Assembly: GCF_018691265.1 (NCBI RefSeq)
Contig: NW_024881322.1
Coordinates: forward strand, 3,472,001 to 3,536,000
DNA from: Tyto alba
Lineage: Eukaryota > Chordata > Aves > Strigiformes > Tytonidae
Length of the DNA stretch: 64,000 bases
Direction: 5' to 3'
Each line of letters opens with the position of its first letter. Within the stretch, counting starts at the first letter, position 1. Position numbers and translations under genes: made by a program. The notes below the pieces were generated by a model. The model made no database searches. It was not told the origin of the DNA and saw only the letters and a list, made by a program, of their open reading frames with translations. This document shows, piece after piece, positions 27,701-41,000 of the stretch.

Positions 27701-30700
27701 CTCTGCCAAACTTCTGAGCTGCTCTGACAGTGAAATTGAAGCTGTCTGGCCATGCCCAGAGCAGCCCTTCATGCAGGTAGGAAGCTTGAAATTTAGAAGA
27801 AAAAAAAATTAAAAATAAAAATTAAAAAAAAAAAAAAAAAAAAAAAAAGAGTTGTGGCATCACAGGAGTTTCCTGCCTCAAGGGCAAGGTGGCTGCCAAG
27901 ACAGGCTTTCAGTTTTAGATGGAGGCAGAATTTAGACACCAAAATCTCTGGCATTGTTCTGGCTTAGTGCTGTGAAAGCTTGGCTTTAAGAAACCGGTGT
28001 TGAGTAGCCAAAGGCAAAATATTGTGGCTGCTTGTTACGTGTGGGGGGAACAGCGGTACGTTAGGGAGGGCTCGTAACAAGGAGGCTGAGAGGGACCTTG
28101 CCTTTTGGCTGGGGTGGTGGGGAATAAGGAGGGCAGAGCTAGAAAAAAAAGTGCAGGTGAAGAAGCTAAAATCAAGGGGCCGCTGCAGAGTAGCAACACT
28201 ACCCAACGTTTCCTGAGTGAGCAGCTCAGAACAGTGCTGTTCCTCAGGTTAATGTTTTTATATCGCTTCCTGAACATGACCCGACCTCCAGTAGCACCTG
28301 TTTTTTGCATATTGCTGAACTACAGCTTTACAGAAAGGCACATAAGATAAATATTTTCAAAAGCAGTTTTGTCACTGGGTAAGTGCTAACTGGCTCTCAG
28401 CTGAGACTTGTGTTTGAGCGGAGTATGCCCTTCAGAGCACTAGCCAGCCATGAAGGCCAGAGCTCTTGAAGCCGAAGAAAGGATTAGGCCATAGGTAAAA
28501 TTACTTAAATTAAAAAGCATTTTTGTGGATCCTAGCTTGAACGGAGTTAAATTCAAAATGCTCAAGCTGTTGTAGATTTCATATATTGCTCTTCAGAGGT
28601 TTACAGACCTAGAATAACAGCAATGCACAAACCAACCATTTGAAAGGAATAAACTGCAACCTCTAAAGCATTAGCAGAAGGGCAGCAGTCCTGCCCTTCT
28701 CACTGTGACAGGAAATTCAGCCAGCAGTGTGAAGTAAGGCAGGAAGGTACAGGTGTCCCGGCGCCAGTACTTGGTGCTACAAAGCTCCCAGGTTGCTCTG
28801 ACCGTCCCTAAAATGATTTCATCCTGCCTGGTGCACAGAGGCACTGCCACATCCATCACCCCCCGAGCCCCTCGCGCCCGTGACTCCAGAGGTGTGCCCA
28901 CAAACTGGGACGGTGCAAAGGCAGGCAGGCAGCCGTGCTGCAAAGCGAGCACCTGGGGGAAAGAGGGAAGAGCAGAGCAGAAAAGGAACAGACTGACTGC
29001 TCTGTGCTTTGCGTGCGCGGGTATGCACAGCAAAAAAGTAACGTGAGGTGGCGAAGGAAACACCTGCACGTTTCTGTGGCTGATGCAGGGGCTACCAGAA
29101 AGACCAGAAGAATAGCCCAGCATTTGAAGTGGACCTGGTGTGTGTGTGGATGATGTGGCAGGCTGAGCAGGGCAGTGGGGTGTTTCTCCCTGCAGGGGTG
29201 AATATCCCCAAGCCGCTAATGTAGAGTCATTGCTAAATTCAAGTATGTCTGAACCACTTGTTCTTGTCTTACATGTTTGCACTTGTGTAGGAAGAGCAAC
29301 AGCAGACAAGCAGCCCTCTTGGCACAGGAGGAATTATAGCAAGACTCAGAAACCTTGGGGGAAAAAAACCCACAAGTGTAGAGGCACCTAACCCATAGGC
29401 ATACAGGGACAGACTAGAAAATGGGAGGCAGCACCCACCCTGCACCTATTTTTACAGCCCAAAGACAGTAAATACCATTCTCCCAGGGAAAAAGCACAGT
29501 GTCTTGGAGGCTGTTTGCGTGGGACTAGCCTTAATACCCAGCCACTCTCCCGTGAGTGTTCAATGAAGAAAGAGACAGGCAAGAGTGAATCACAGCAGCA
29601 AGTGACTCAGTGCAGGAGTTACCCGTCCCCTCTGATTCACCCTCTAGACCTGCTTCTTCCTCCGTCAGCTACCAGGGGAGCTTGGCCTCCCAGCTGGAAC
29701 ATCTCAGGGAGGGCTGAGGAGATAGGTACCCCTTTTACTTTCCCATGTGGAGCTGGGGCAGCACCCACCTCTTAAATCCCAGCACTTGCCTCTCAGCACT
29801 TACCAGAGCCAGTGTGATAGCTGGGTGGACGGGAGGAGACCAGCCTAGGAGTTACATACCACCTCAAAGCCTGTAAGCTTGCAAAAAACCATCCATTTGC
29901 AGCTTCCTTGTATTCCATCTGTTAACCAGCTGTAGGATATGATTTCCCCCACTACAGCCCTGCCAGCACACACAATTACACTAACACAACTTTTATTGAG
30001 ATTACTGGGGGTTGTATGAGGTGGACCAATGCTGGTGGCTTTGTAGCATGAGTACAAATCACAGCTCTGCTGGTATAATAGCTCCTTTTAAATCAGAAGT
30101 GCTTTGTCCATCTAGCACAGTCTACTGTTACTTCTACATCTGTAAATCACTCTTAACATAATACTTAATGATCTGCATCCCCCTTTTTCATGAACCCCAG
30201 CCAAACAAGAGCACAATGCTGCAGCTGTAGCTATTAAACTATGGTGGCAGCAAAGCACTCCATTAATACCTCATGCTCAGCAGTTTGCGATGCATGAGAG
30301 CTGAATAATTATGCCCTTGTTACCCTCAAATGAGAGGCACAATTGCCAGAAACAAGCGTTTACAATTGAAAAAAAAAAAACGTGTATCAAGTCAAGGACA
30401 ACATTCCTTCATTCATAAAACAAGCCTTTCCGAGCAAGAAGACTATGAGGCAGAAAGACAGGCTTACGTGAATGAGACAGTTGTTTCTAGAGCTGTATCG
30501 TACCCCCCTCAGCTAGACCTCCATCACCACTTTATCCCAGCTGTTTTGAGAAACTAGCAGGCAGAGCTTCAGCCAAAGCTCTCGTTGCTATGAATTGCAC
30601 CGATAGGGAGATTTCGTTCAGATCTGAGGGACAGGAATGGGAAGCAGGCCTTTAACAACGCGAGTATCGATAACCAGTGATCTGCAGCCTTTGAAACAGA

Positions 30701-31985
30701 GCAGACAGGCACAGGAGAGTGAAAACGGGGCTGTTGCCTTAACAATAAAAACAAGTGGTGAGAATCTGTCCTCCTTTGTGAGGATGCCCTGTTGCTCAGA
30801 GCAGGGGAGCAGCTCCCTGTCTTTGGTTAGCGGTGTGCAGAGACCACGAAACGGTCAGGTAATGGTTCCTTCCTCACCTACAGCTCAACGAGAACAGGGA
30901 TTTCAGAATCGTGTCTGCGCTGATATTTTTGGAAGAATGACAGCTGCTGCAAAGGAAGTAGTTAAAAGGAGGGCTGTAGTGAACACAGGCTTGCATTATT
31001 TTGGGCAACATTCCACCATTCTCGAAGCAAGGGTAGGGCATATGATAATAAAAAACTTGTCACGCTTTTGTCTTACAATGTTATGCTTTCAGTAAGTGAG
31101 GACTAAAAAGAGTTCTGAAGTGCACCCTAAACTTAGCATTCCAGAATACTACATGCTTTCATGCAGCACATCTAGCAGCAGATACCTGACTGGATATTTG
31201 TTGTCCTCAGCTGGCACATGAGTCATGCTACGGAAGAATGTGCTTATGCTGTCATCTCCTTGTGAAGCCCTGACTCTCACCTCAGGACTTGCCAACTTCA
31301 AAACAGTCAGCCAGTCCTGTTGGAGTAATTCAGCCAAGAGATAATAGGTCACAAAAAAACAAAGGGAATGAGTGATCAGGACACCCAGGCCGGTCAAAGC
31401 CAGTTTCGCTGGGCTGCCTGGAGAGGACTGGAATTGCAAGAAGCCCTGTCTGGCACACTTTACAGCTATGTTTGCCAGCATTTCTGTTTGTGGACCCTGA
31501 TTTTTTTTTTTTCCCAGCATGCATAATTTGCATTTTTGGATAATTAGCTTCTCTCATTTAACTTCCCAAGAGTCCAGGAGATGCTCAGGTACTCCTCATT
31601 CTCCCACCCACGATCCACAGACCTTTCACTGAAAACCACAGCATAGCACAGACCACAAAAATCTTCAGAGCTGCGGTACAGAGTTATAGGTGGAGATGTG
31701 GACATGCAGCTGAAGCTTGACTTTGTCATAAGAAGGAATTTTTAAAAACATCTCCTGACTTGTTACAGAACTGAAGGAATAAAACCCCTTTCAAACTGCT
31801 TAGGTAAAGGATCTCCTTGAGACAACACCCATCTATTACGAAGAAGCCTTCAGGCTACGTTTTGAGAGATAAGCGAATGATCAGAAACAGTATCACTAAA
31901 ATGCACCGTTCAATTTAAAGCCACGCTGACCAAAAAAAGACAGCAAGGGGGCTTCAATTCCCCTGGAAATAGAGGTGGGAAGAGG
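24701..31985. other. Intergenic region between convergent CMTM7 and CMTM6
   Basis: No gene could be supported. Composition is mixed, with locally GC-richer parts near 26.6-27.4 and 28.7-29.3 kb. These carry chance-like frames of up to 212 codons (minus strand, 28671-29309) with no recognisable domain. An A-rich tract (27797-27849) and several shorter A or T runs are present. Confidence 0.5.
27797..27849. repeat. A-rich low-complexity tract
   Basis: About 53 bases of A interrupted by a few T and one G, ending in about 26 consecutive A. It could be the tail of an old retroposed sequence, but the upstream flank was not recognised as any element. Confidence 0.8.
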
Positions 31986-32430
31986 GTGAGGCTCTCCACA
32001 CCAGGTAATTTCAATCACAGGATCATCTTTGCCCTCTCGTGGGCAAACCTCTCTCCTGCAGCTTCTCAGCAGATTTGCTGCGCAGAGGCAGGAACAAGAC
32101 TGCGGACCCCCCCGGGCTGGCCTGCCCCGGGCTTCGGGCAGCAGCCGAGGGGGGAAGCTACTCGGAACCCCAAATCCAACCCCCACCCCAGCCAAGCGGT
32201 TCGCCCGGCTTGGCTTCCTGCACCACAGCTCGGAGGAGGCTGCGTGACAAAGCGGGCGGCTGGTCCTGCTCCTCGCTGCGAGGAGAGGGCCCCCTCGAAA
32301 GCGGGGACCCCCCCCCCCTGCACCCTGCGTGCCCTGCCCGGGGGGTGCCTGCCCTCTCCCCGGGGAAAGCCGCCGACTGCCAGCCTGTGCTCTGCCCCGC
32401 TGCTGTTCTGGTCATTTCCAGTAAGCTAAC
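31986..32430. promoter_or_regulatory. Orphan GC-rich, CpG-containing island
   Basis: A sharply GC-rich block of about 450 bp with many CpG dinucleotides (clusters near 32085-32160, 32195-32300 and 32330-32400) and C homopolymers at about 32308-32318. It is set between AT-rich flanks in the convergent CMTM7/CMTM6 interval. Frames are open on both strands because of composition, not because of a recognised protein. It looks like a CpG-island promoter for an unannotated, perhaps non-coding, transcript, or a distal regulatory island. Direction is not determined. Confidence 0.4.
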
Positions 32431-33420
32431 TTTCATTAGTTTAACTTCCGAGAGAGGAGTTGGCACGATTTTAGCAATAGCACGACTTCAGCTGTGGCGG
32501 TCGTGCTCCAAATTATTACATCTTTATTAAATCTTAGGGCTTCCAAGTTATTTTCTCATGCTGCGTAACTCCACCACTGGTGTACCCTTTTAATACACCA
32601 TTTTGCCTCGACTGTGTTCTTGCATCAAGTTTTCAAATGTAATTAAAAGCATCAGAGACGTTTTTCCCGTGCGAATCCTTACGGTTACGCTCTGGCAACT
32701 TCATCAAAGAGAAAACTTCACCTCTAATGTTATGATATAAAGAAAAATATACCGTGGCATTCCAATTTCTGTGCCAACAGTGAAGAAAGTGCCATTCTCC
32801 CATTTTACAAGACAACTACCAGGTAGTAAGCGATCTATATAGGATTATGGAACAACAAAGCCACCCTGCCAGAAAGCATGCAGGTTTATTTCCTTTCCAT
32901 CGCCCCCTACTACCGACAATCAAACGTTTTTAAATGACCCAGTGGTTCACCCTCACTCAACCAAGTAACTGCCACCTGCATTTTTCTACACCAGAAGAAA
33001 TTATTTGCTCTTAAGACCTTTTGCTAGTTTGTGCTCCTTCCTTTGACAAGTCTGCCACTTAATTTTTTTTCAGCTCTAACTAATCAAGACAACAGGAAAG
33101 CAGCACTTGAATTATGCTTGTTGCAGTACCCTACACACCACAGTGGGTGGACAGGCTATTGCAAACTAGTTTGGTTGGACCCTGTGGTGAGAGGCAAATC
33201 TGACTTTACCGGACCTTTCCCCTGGGAACTTGCAGAGAGAATATCCAGCGTTGCAAGTTGGACCCTCTTCCCCAGTAACAGGCAAACACAATGCAAGCTC
33301 CTTCCTCCAAACCAGGAACAAAGAATGATGTTATTTCCTATGGCTGGCTCTGGGAGAACTATACAGCAACACCAAATCATAGCAACAGAAACAAGAAACG
33401 CTTAAGTTACTGACTAATAT

Positions 33421-33426
33421 TTTATT
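33421..33426 (-). terminator. CMTM6: Candidate distal polyadenylation signal of CMTM6
   Basis: Plus-strand TTTATT, which is AATAAA on the minus strand, at the end of the AT-rich block downstream of CMTM6. Hexamers at 33694 and 33824 are alternatives. Confidence 0.3.
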
Positions 33427-33581
33427 TTAAAAATGATTACAAAATATTTTAGAAAGTTCTTAAGACCAAAAAAGCATAATACGTTAAAAAAGACCACAGG
33501 TTTAGAATGGCAAAAAATATTTAGGCATATAAAAATTATTTAAATGGAAATTCAAGGCAACAAAACTGTATAAAATTTTAA

Positions 33582-33601
33582 TTTTATATATATATATAAA
33601 A
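33582..33601. repeat. Perfect AT palindrome
   Basis: A 20-base self-complementary run made of TTTTA, alternating TA and TAAAA, within the presumed CMTM6 3' UTR. It could fold into a hairpin in RNA, or simply be a short TA microsatellite. Confidence 0.7.
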
Positions 33602-36600
33602 CCACTGTATAAGCATCCTGATTTAATAATCATTACAAGTCACTTAAATTCTCAAAGGTATTAAAAGTAAGAGATAGTTCTGAACAGCATAAATTTATTA
33701 TCTAGGGAACTGCTTATGCTTACAGCAATAAACTAAAACAAAGATGGATTTCCATCTTACAGGCACTATTAGCATCTTGATTTGTTACATTTTTATATAT
33801 CCTTTCAAAAATTTCACAAAGTCTTTATTTCCCTTCAGTGTAGAAATCTTGGTATTTTTATTGCACAGATTTAAATGAGGAGCACCATCAAGGCCATTAT
33901 GCAAAAACATCTTGTGCAGAGCTCAGAATCGCGTGAGAGCGCTCACTGCTTTTTCAAGTTAGAGGGTGCAAACATAGAACTCAACTGGAACAGACCACAA
34001 GCCTTCCCCGCTGTTCTTAAGCGCAGAGTGCAAGCAGTAAGGCACAATTCCTTCACACATCTAGAACCCAAAGGGCACTGGTAGAATTGTGATTTTCAGG
34101 TGGGCTAAACGCCAAGCACAAAAATTAACATTCACAGTCTTCACAATGCCCGCGCAGATTTTCAGAGGGGAAACTCACAGTCCAGCCACTTAACAACAAG
34201 TCCTCGCATGTCCTAGAGAATCTTCTGCACCTATTCTCAAGGCACTGTAAACAAAGCCTGAAAGTGGGTGCAGAGCCTTTAAATAATTTTGGACAGGCTC
34301 AAGGGAAAAGACGAAAGCCTTTAATGTGTCTGAGCAGGCTCGCAGCACCACTGCCAAGCACCCTGGTGAAGAAGGGAGAAGACAATCCCCAGGTAGAAGT
34401 ACTGAGCCAGTTGCTTCTTTCCACAGGTTTTACAACCAGCTAAGATTGTACAGAGATGGTAACTTTGCAAACAGAAGAAGAAATTTAAGACAGTTGCTTG
34501 TACCAGCACTTCTGCCAGAGCTCCCACCACTCTCCTGAACAATCCCTAATCCACTTCAGTCAAAATCAGCCACCTTCGTGTAAACTATGTAGATTAGCTG
34601 GTTTAAATGAGGTAGGCTGCTTTCATCAGAAGCAGGCTGGGAGACAAGCAGACCGCTTTGCTGACAGAGCACAGGAGGGGTAAGAGACATCCAGCCACAT
34701 GCGCAGAGCTCCTGCAAAACCAGACCTTTAATCCGGCTCCAACGCCATTCTCTGGGATGGGTCTAATTAAAAGACAGACACTCCAAGCCTGGATCTGACA
34801 GCAGAAGCATCAAAGGGGCCATGTCAAGGCTGCAGGAGACCAGGCTGCTCAGCCGTCGCGGCAAGGACGTCTCTCCCCCCACCTGGCCTGGGAGGGCAGA
34901 GGAGCTAGGAGGGTCACCCACCCCCCCCTTACCTTAGGAAGCTGATAAAGCAGTTAAGGAAACGACTTCACAGAAGCAGAGAACAGCATCCGCACTAGCA
35001 AACCTTCTCAACTATTTCAGAACAGAGCAAAAAGAACTCCTCATACTAAGGAACCTGGGATTAATAGTACCACCGTGCAGAAACTGCTTTGTTAGCCAAC
35101 AACTGGTTTGGAAGCAACAATTTAGCAATTGCCTTAAACCTATAACCAAAGCGTGACTTGCTGATAGCATTTAACTTCTGTGTGACAGACTTAATGCCAG
35201 CTAACCAGCATCTGGAGCGGAGCAATATGTACTGTTGCAGAGAATAGCAGGACTCCTCCTATTAGTATGATCCTGTGACGTACGGGAGAAGAACTAACCA
35301 GTCTCCCAAAGACTGACGTTTGTCGTTTTCATTAGCTGATGGCAACACTTGCATCCCTTTCAGTCAGAGATGGAATCCGATCTTCAAATTTATACATGGA
35401 TTGGTCAGCTGGTGACACGTGGAACAGCTAAAATGCAAATGAAAAATATGCCAAAACCTCACTTCAACAACCCAAAGCATGCCAGGGATGCCAGCATGTA
35501 TGTAGTAGGAGAATCCATCAAACCGTTCTGCAAAGGTTGGCAGTGTTTCTTTCAAAAGGCCTAACGGTCAGGAGATCAGAGTCACTGCTGACACCAACTC
35601 CTTGTGGCACTTTTTCATAAAAAGAACTTGCTCTGTATGTCACCTTCTCTCTGAAGTATCGGCAGTAGCTATCATAGATAGGGCGGCCACGGCAGAGAGG
35701 TGACTTTACAGATCCCTTTCGGTACCAGTACCTCCAGTTCAGGAACGGAATAACAAATAACAAAGCATTTAGGTGGGGAAAAGTCTATAGAAAAAAGCAA
35801 CCATAGCCCAGAACTCTATTCACATATTTTCAAGCTGAGAAAAAATTACCTCAAGATAAAAGTCCTGTCACGGTGCTGCATTGCGTAATAAATATCAGCA
35901 GCACCTGATATTACTCTTGTACTATATTTACAACATATAATTACAGATCAAGATTTAGAGACTATAGACATTTTGATATGAAAACAAATTCAGTAGAATC
36001 CCGGGCAATAAAAAAAAAAAAAAATAAATAAAAAATCCCTCAGAATGTTAATCATAGATACGGATACAATCCCCAAAGTAAGAGACTGCAAATCACAGCA
36101 GAGCGATTTCTTGTTGTGGCAAGTTTCGTATCACTAGTAACGCTGCCTGTGAACAGAACACCTCTAAGCTACCCGGTTTTCAGAGACAGCCACGGCAAAC
36201 TCTGTACACCTAGACTGAGATCAGGTTTTAGTGCAGACAGTAATAAATACAAGAAAAAAAGAGCCAGTCCAAAGAGCATTTCTTCTTCACAAAGCAGGAA
36301 CGTCTGTGAAGAAAAGTATGTCTTCTATGCCTGGCTCTGAAACCAAGCTTACAGCTTAAACCTGATGCTTCACACCACCTGTCAAAATTTTACATCCTCC
36401 AAGCAAAGTGTAGTGTTAGGCTTAAGACTCAGACCTTTGGGAGAGAACATCACCAACTCGCATCCGTCAGAAAGTGGCAGCACTGGAAAAAAACTCTGAT
36501 CTTTTACAGTTCTTTGTCTTGCAACAGCTTCCTCATCCTTTCCCAAATACAGCTTGCTCAGCCAATTTCTGGCGGGCTTAGTCTCAATGCTGCCACAACA

Positions 36601-37932
36601 GGCTACAGGACTATAAATTTGTCAGAGTAAGGTATTGATGAAATGCAGTTAATGCTTGGAAGACACGGTAAATGCCATGAGCACTCAAACAAGATTTGTT
36701 TTTGCATAATCAGCTTTTTCTCGTTTACTTTGGTATTTTGGAACATCTCCTGGCTTACGGCAATTTGCTCTACTTTTGAAGGCATTCCTCTTAAGTAAGG
36801 TCTAGCAGTCTTGCTTCTCCCTTTTCACCACTTCATTTCTTTTACAGCCATCCACATCTGGTCTAATATAGGTGTCACTTGTCTGACACTGTTGTGTCAG
36901 TAGTGTTTCTTGCAGTCCTGCAGCCTGTCGCTTTTAAGATAAATCAAGGGTACAAGTGCTTATTTACCTGTTTACCAACTGAGCTAGCCAGTAGCAAGAA
37001 GTCTTAAGCTAGTGCCATATTTATAAACAAAGAAAGTGGTGGGGTCCATAACCATTCTGGCAAAACTTACCATTAACTATGCATAAACAAGCTGCAGAGG
37101 ATAGTAACCTTGCAAGTAATATTCACCAGGACAGTACCAATGTGCTGTAACATTTTTCCCACTGATGTTCAGATTACTACTTCTGGGGTTACTTCATTAA
37201 AATATTTATAGTTCATCTTCTTCCTCTCACAGCTGGCTTTTCAAGTTTCTTTCTGCAACTTTTATAGCTTTCAAAAAAATGTGAAAGAAGATTCTGGCGT
37301 GCATGTCCAAACTTTGACGATCATGGGGTGCAAAACTCTCTCCTTAATATACCGTTACGTTACCTTCCCTGTAAGACCCCTGTGCTTGCTATTCTGTTAA
37401 ACTGAGCTCCGCAGACAGAACTGAGACATATGAAGAGTAAAAACAAACTAAAACCCCTTACATAAGGATAAGCGTTCCTGTAAGGCTCCAAGTAGGTATC
37501 TCTTACATTCACAGTTTGACCAGTAAGCACAAGAACGAATTCTGCTGTACTACCTTAGGACTTGTAACAGAAATATCTGGTCCATTTATACAGAAAATAT
37601 CTTTAGGGTATAGCTCAGAATTCATATCCATCACACATTAACCTTTATTAGTCACCTCTATCAGAATCAAATCAGCGCGCTGTCATCCGCAAGTTACTCT
37701 ATTTATACACAAGGTTTTTTTAATGTATGTCACCTGGACAGGTGGCAGGACCAGTTGCCTTAGAAGATGATGCTCAAGATGCCGTTACTTGACCTAAGGA
37801 TCTATAACAATTTATGATGAGCAATGCGTACAAAATGGATTAGAAGGAAGAGACAGAAGTGGTTACCTACAGTGCACTGAAAGTTCATTTTACTTCGCTC
37901 CATTCAAAAAAAAATGAAGTCATTCCAGTGAG

Positions 37933-38082
37933 TTAGCTTTGTTTATTCAATGGCTGATTTTCCGTGGCACTCTGAGTGTTGCCAGGAGTTTCAGAGCATC
38001 CATCAACGTTTTGCTTCTGACTGTGAAAACGCTCAATAATAATTTCAGCTAGAAATGCACCACTTGCAAGAAATCCAAACAC
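37933..38082 (-). CDS. CMTM6: CMTM6 exon 4 (terminal)
   Basis: 49 codons plus TAA at 37933-37935. The acceptor is TTTCACAG before GTGTTTGGA. It encodes membrane helix 4 ([16 protein letters not shown]) and the Gln/Asn/Thr-rich cytosolic tail. Confidence 0.94.
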   Translation of the reverse strand: MFGFLASGAFLAEIIIERFHSQKQNVDGCSETPGNTQSATENQPLNKQS

Positions 38083-41000
38083 CTGTGAAAGTGAAAGGAA
38101 CGTATAATTTTAAAATGTATGAACATTAACAATATTCTTACACTGTCTGCAGAGATTTTCTGGACTATTTACACACCTTAATAACACTTATATATAAAGT
38201 TTCCAGTCCTCCTTAAAACAGTGGTACCATTTAAATTGGGAACAGATCAGAAATCATAATTCTAGCACATTTAACGCAGAAGTTTTTACAGTTCTCATTC
38301 TCTTAATCAAGCACGAACAGTACAATATGTTCTAAACAGCCCTTAATAGTAAAAGTATATTCACTTTATTGCAAAAATTAGTTATTAAAGAAGCATGGCA
38401 TTGGGGGTATAGCAGAGTATTTATCCAGGAGATAGCTGCTGATTAAAGGGACTATGTGAAGAAGAGTAACACATGAAAGGTGAGGGGAGGCAAGATCTGC
38501 AGAGCCTAAGCGAGTCCTTACTGGGTCAGCAAGGGAGGGTGAAATGCCATTTTGTTAATGACATTTTCATTATTAGTTATGGCAAGACAGTGCTAAGTAG
38601 AAGGTTGCAGCTTCTATCAAACAAGGAAACACACACATGCATTATTTGAACATTTACCAAAATTTTACACAACTGGTTTGGCCCAAAGCAATTTGACACT
38701 AGCAAGTCTTAAATCGCAATAGTTGAGATTTTTTTTTTCCAATCCCAGAGAAAAAAAAAACTGAAAGACTTTATACTCAAGCCATTAGGTCTGAATATAT
38801 CAACATCACAGACAATGGCTATACAAAAATGTTTCTCTAATAGCTCATGCTGCCTGTAGAAAACAATTATTTTGCTTTATTTCCTAACTCATTTTTTTTC
38901 ATTCAGGAATAAAATCAATATTTGATCTTTTAAAAAATCACATATGCACAATTCCAAGGGTATTCAAAAGAAGCGCCAAGCACATGAGGAATTGTGAGAT
39001 CCACAGCATCCCAAAGCCTCTTCAGTGTTCCCCGGGAGATGCATGCCCTGTTGCTCTTCTAACTACTTCTGTCACTGACGAAACGGCTGCTCTTATCGCA
39101 GCCTTTGGCAGGCAGCGTTCTCCACACATGCTCTAGGACACCTGGCAAAATACATGGTTTCTTGCTGACTTTGTCGGGGGGGGTGGCATTAGGGCAGGAC
39201 AATCGAGAGGATATCGGAGAACAGGGGCAGCTGTGAGAGGTGCAAAAGTCAAAACAGTGACAGATCACGGGGAGCAAGAAGGAGCCAAGGCAGCGAAGCC
39301 TGAGGAACCCAGAAGCAAGCTGCGAACGCTGGGGAGCTGCAAGGGCACGCAGAGCTTTCCAGCTATCCTGAGGAACGCCTGCTCTTCGGGTTTCCTACGG
39401 TAAGTTCCTGGAAGGCCTGAAATAGCTAATTCCTCCCGAGACGTCACAATGCACTGAATTCTGTTCCCTGCCCAGTTTCTTCCCTGCAAACTGAGCGAGA
39501 TTTAAAGGGCAGAGAAATTAACATACAGGATAAATACGAAGAAAATGATGCGATTTTAATACTTACACATGCAGCTTTTTCAACAGCAGACCCAGTGCTG
39601 GTCGCAGCAAGTACTATTGATGCTAACAGAAAACAGACACCTATGACTGGCATGGCCCAAAAGTTCTGCAAATAAAAAAACCCCTAGTGTTATAGAGTTG
39701 AGGATATACTACCTGAGAAAGAACAAGCATCATAACAGCAGCTGAGTTAACCAGCCAGTGAATTTACACTTTGAAACTTTGATGATAATGGGAGCTTCAA
39801 AAAAAATGTATTTTACAGCTATATTCCAAACAACATTCAATGTTATCAACTATTTAAAAGAGTCGGCATTACATACTCCCCCTTTCGTCTTCTTTAAATA
39901 TTCATTCATTTCATTTAACCTTTTTCACAACGAAATTGAAGCTCAGGTCAACCATGCTAGTATTATTCCTTATGTAAGACACCTGGGAAACAGAAACCTG
40001 GAAGTAAATGTGCTCATCCAAATCTTACTACACTGCCTTATCTGTACCTTCACATAAAAAAACCTACTGTTTGCTCTGAAGACAAACAGGAAGGGACAGT
40101 CATAACATCTTACTGACTTTACAGAGCAACTCTGTGCCACTGATGGATCTTCTGAAATATAAAAGCATAAACTGCAATGAGTATGATTATTACCAAAAAG
40201 GAGGTAGGCTACACCCAGTAGGAAAATAGATAGGGTAAACAGGCAAGTGACAAGTATCATGCTGGCAGTAAACTGTGTTCCATATACATACATATATGCA
40301 CAGTGTTAGTCTGCGTGAAAGACTTTCACACAAGCCCTAAAATCCTGCAGGTAACCAACATGACAATTTTGGAAAAGTTGTCAATATAAAAGGGACTCTC
40401 AAATTTGACTAATTTTTAACTATAGGCTATTTTAATCTACCCTTTAAATAGAGAAGAAGATTAATTCTGCATAGCCTTTTTATTCCAAAGTAGTCTTTAA
40501 GCACTTATAAGAAACAGTTTGGGTTTTAGAAAAAAAAAATTCCTTACCACTCTTTGTACTTTATCTTCCCCAAATGTTTCGTATACATCAGTGCAATACA
40601 CACACAGGATCAGGAGGCTCAAAAGAAAGGCACTGCAGCTTGTGAATTCAAATAAATAAAGTCCAGCACACTTGATACAATCCTCCACAATTTCTTCACA
40701 AATAACAGCCAGAAGAGAGAGAATCTGCAAACAAATAACATGCTTGAGTTGGATCATGTCTCTAATATCTTCAGCAAATAGACATCTCCAATATGAACAT
40801 GAATAAGGACAGCTGTAAGGAAAATCCTTAATCTACAAAGAACCTGGGAAAATTCTGTGCTGTTTTCTTACAGAAAATAATTATATAGTGATTATACAGA
40901 AAATTTCTTACAGAAATAATTATATAGTGACCCAGTTTATACTCGCTGTTCAAGTTGGTCAATAAACTACACTCGGGTAAGCTGAGCACACACGGCCAAA

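Larger units (their letters stand above)
33421..37932 (-). other. CMTM6: Probable CMTM6 3' UTR
   Basis: Minus-strand sequence following the CMTM6 stop contains no supported exon. Composition becomes A/T-rich toward 33.4-33.9 kb, with several minus-strand AATAAA hexamers there (plus-strand TTTATT at 33421-33426, 33694-33699 and 33824-33829). A long 3' UTR is known for mammalian CMTM6, so a 4-4.5 kb UTR ending near 33.4 kb is plausible. The exact end is inference. Confidence 0.4.

Noticed and set aside
30637..31095. 152-codon plus-strand open frame
   Set aside because: No recognisable family or flanking gene structure; length is within what chance gives over 64 kb on six frames.
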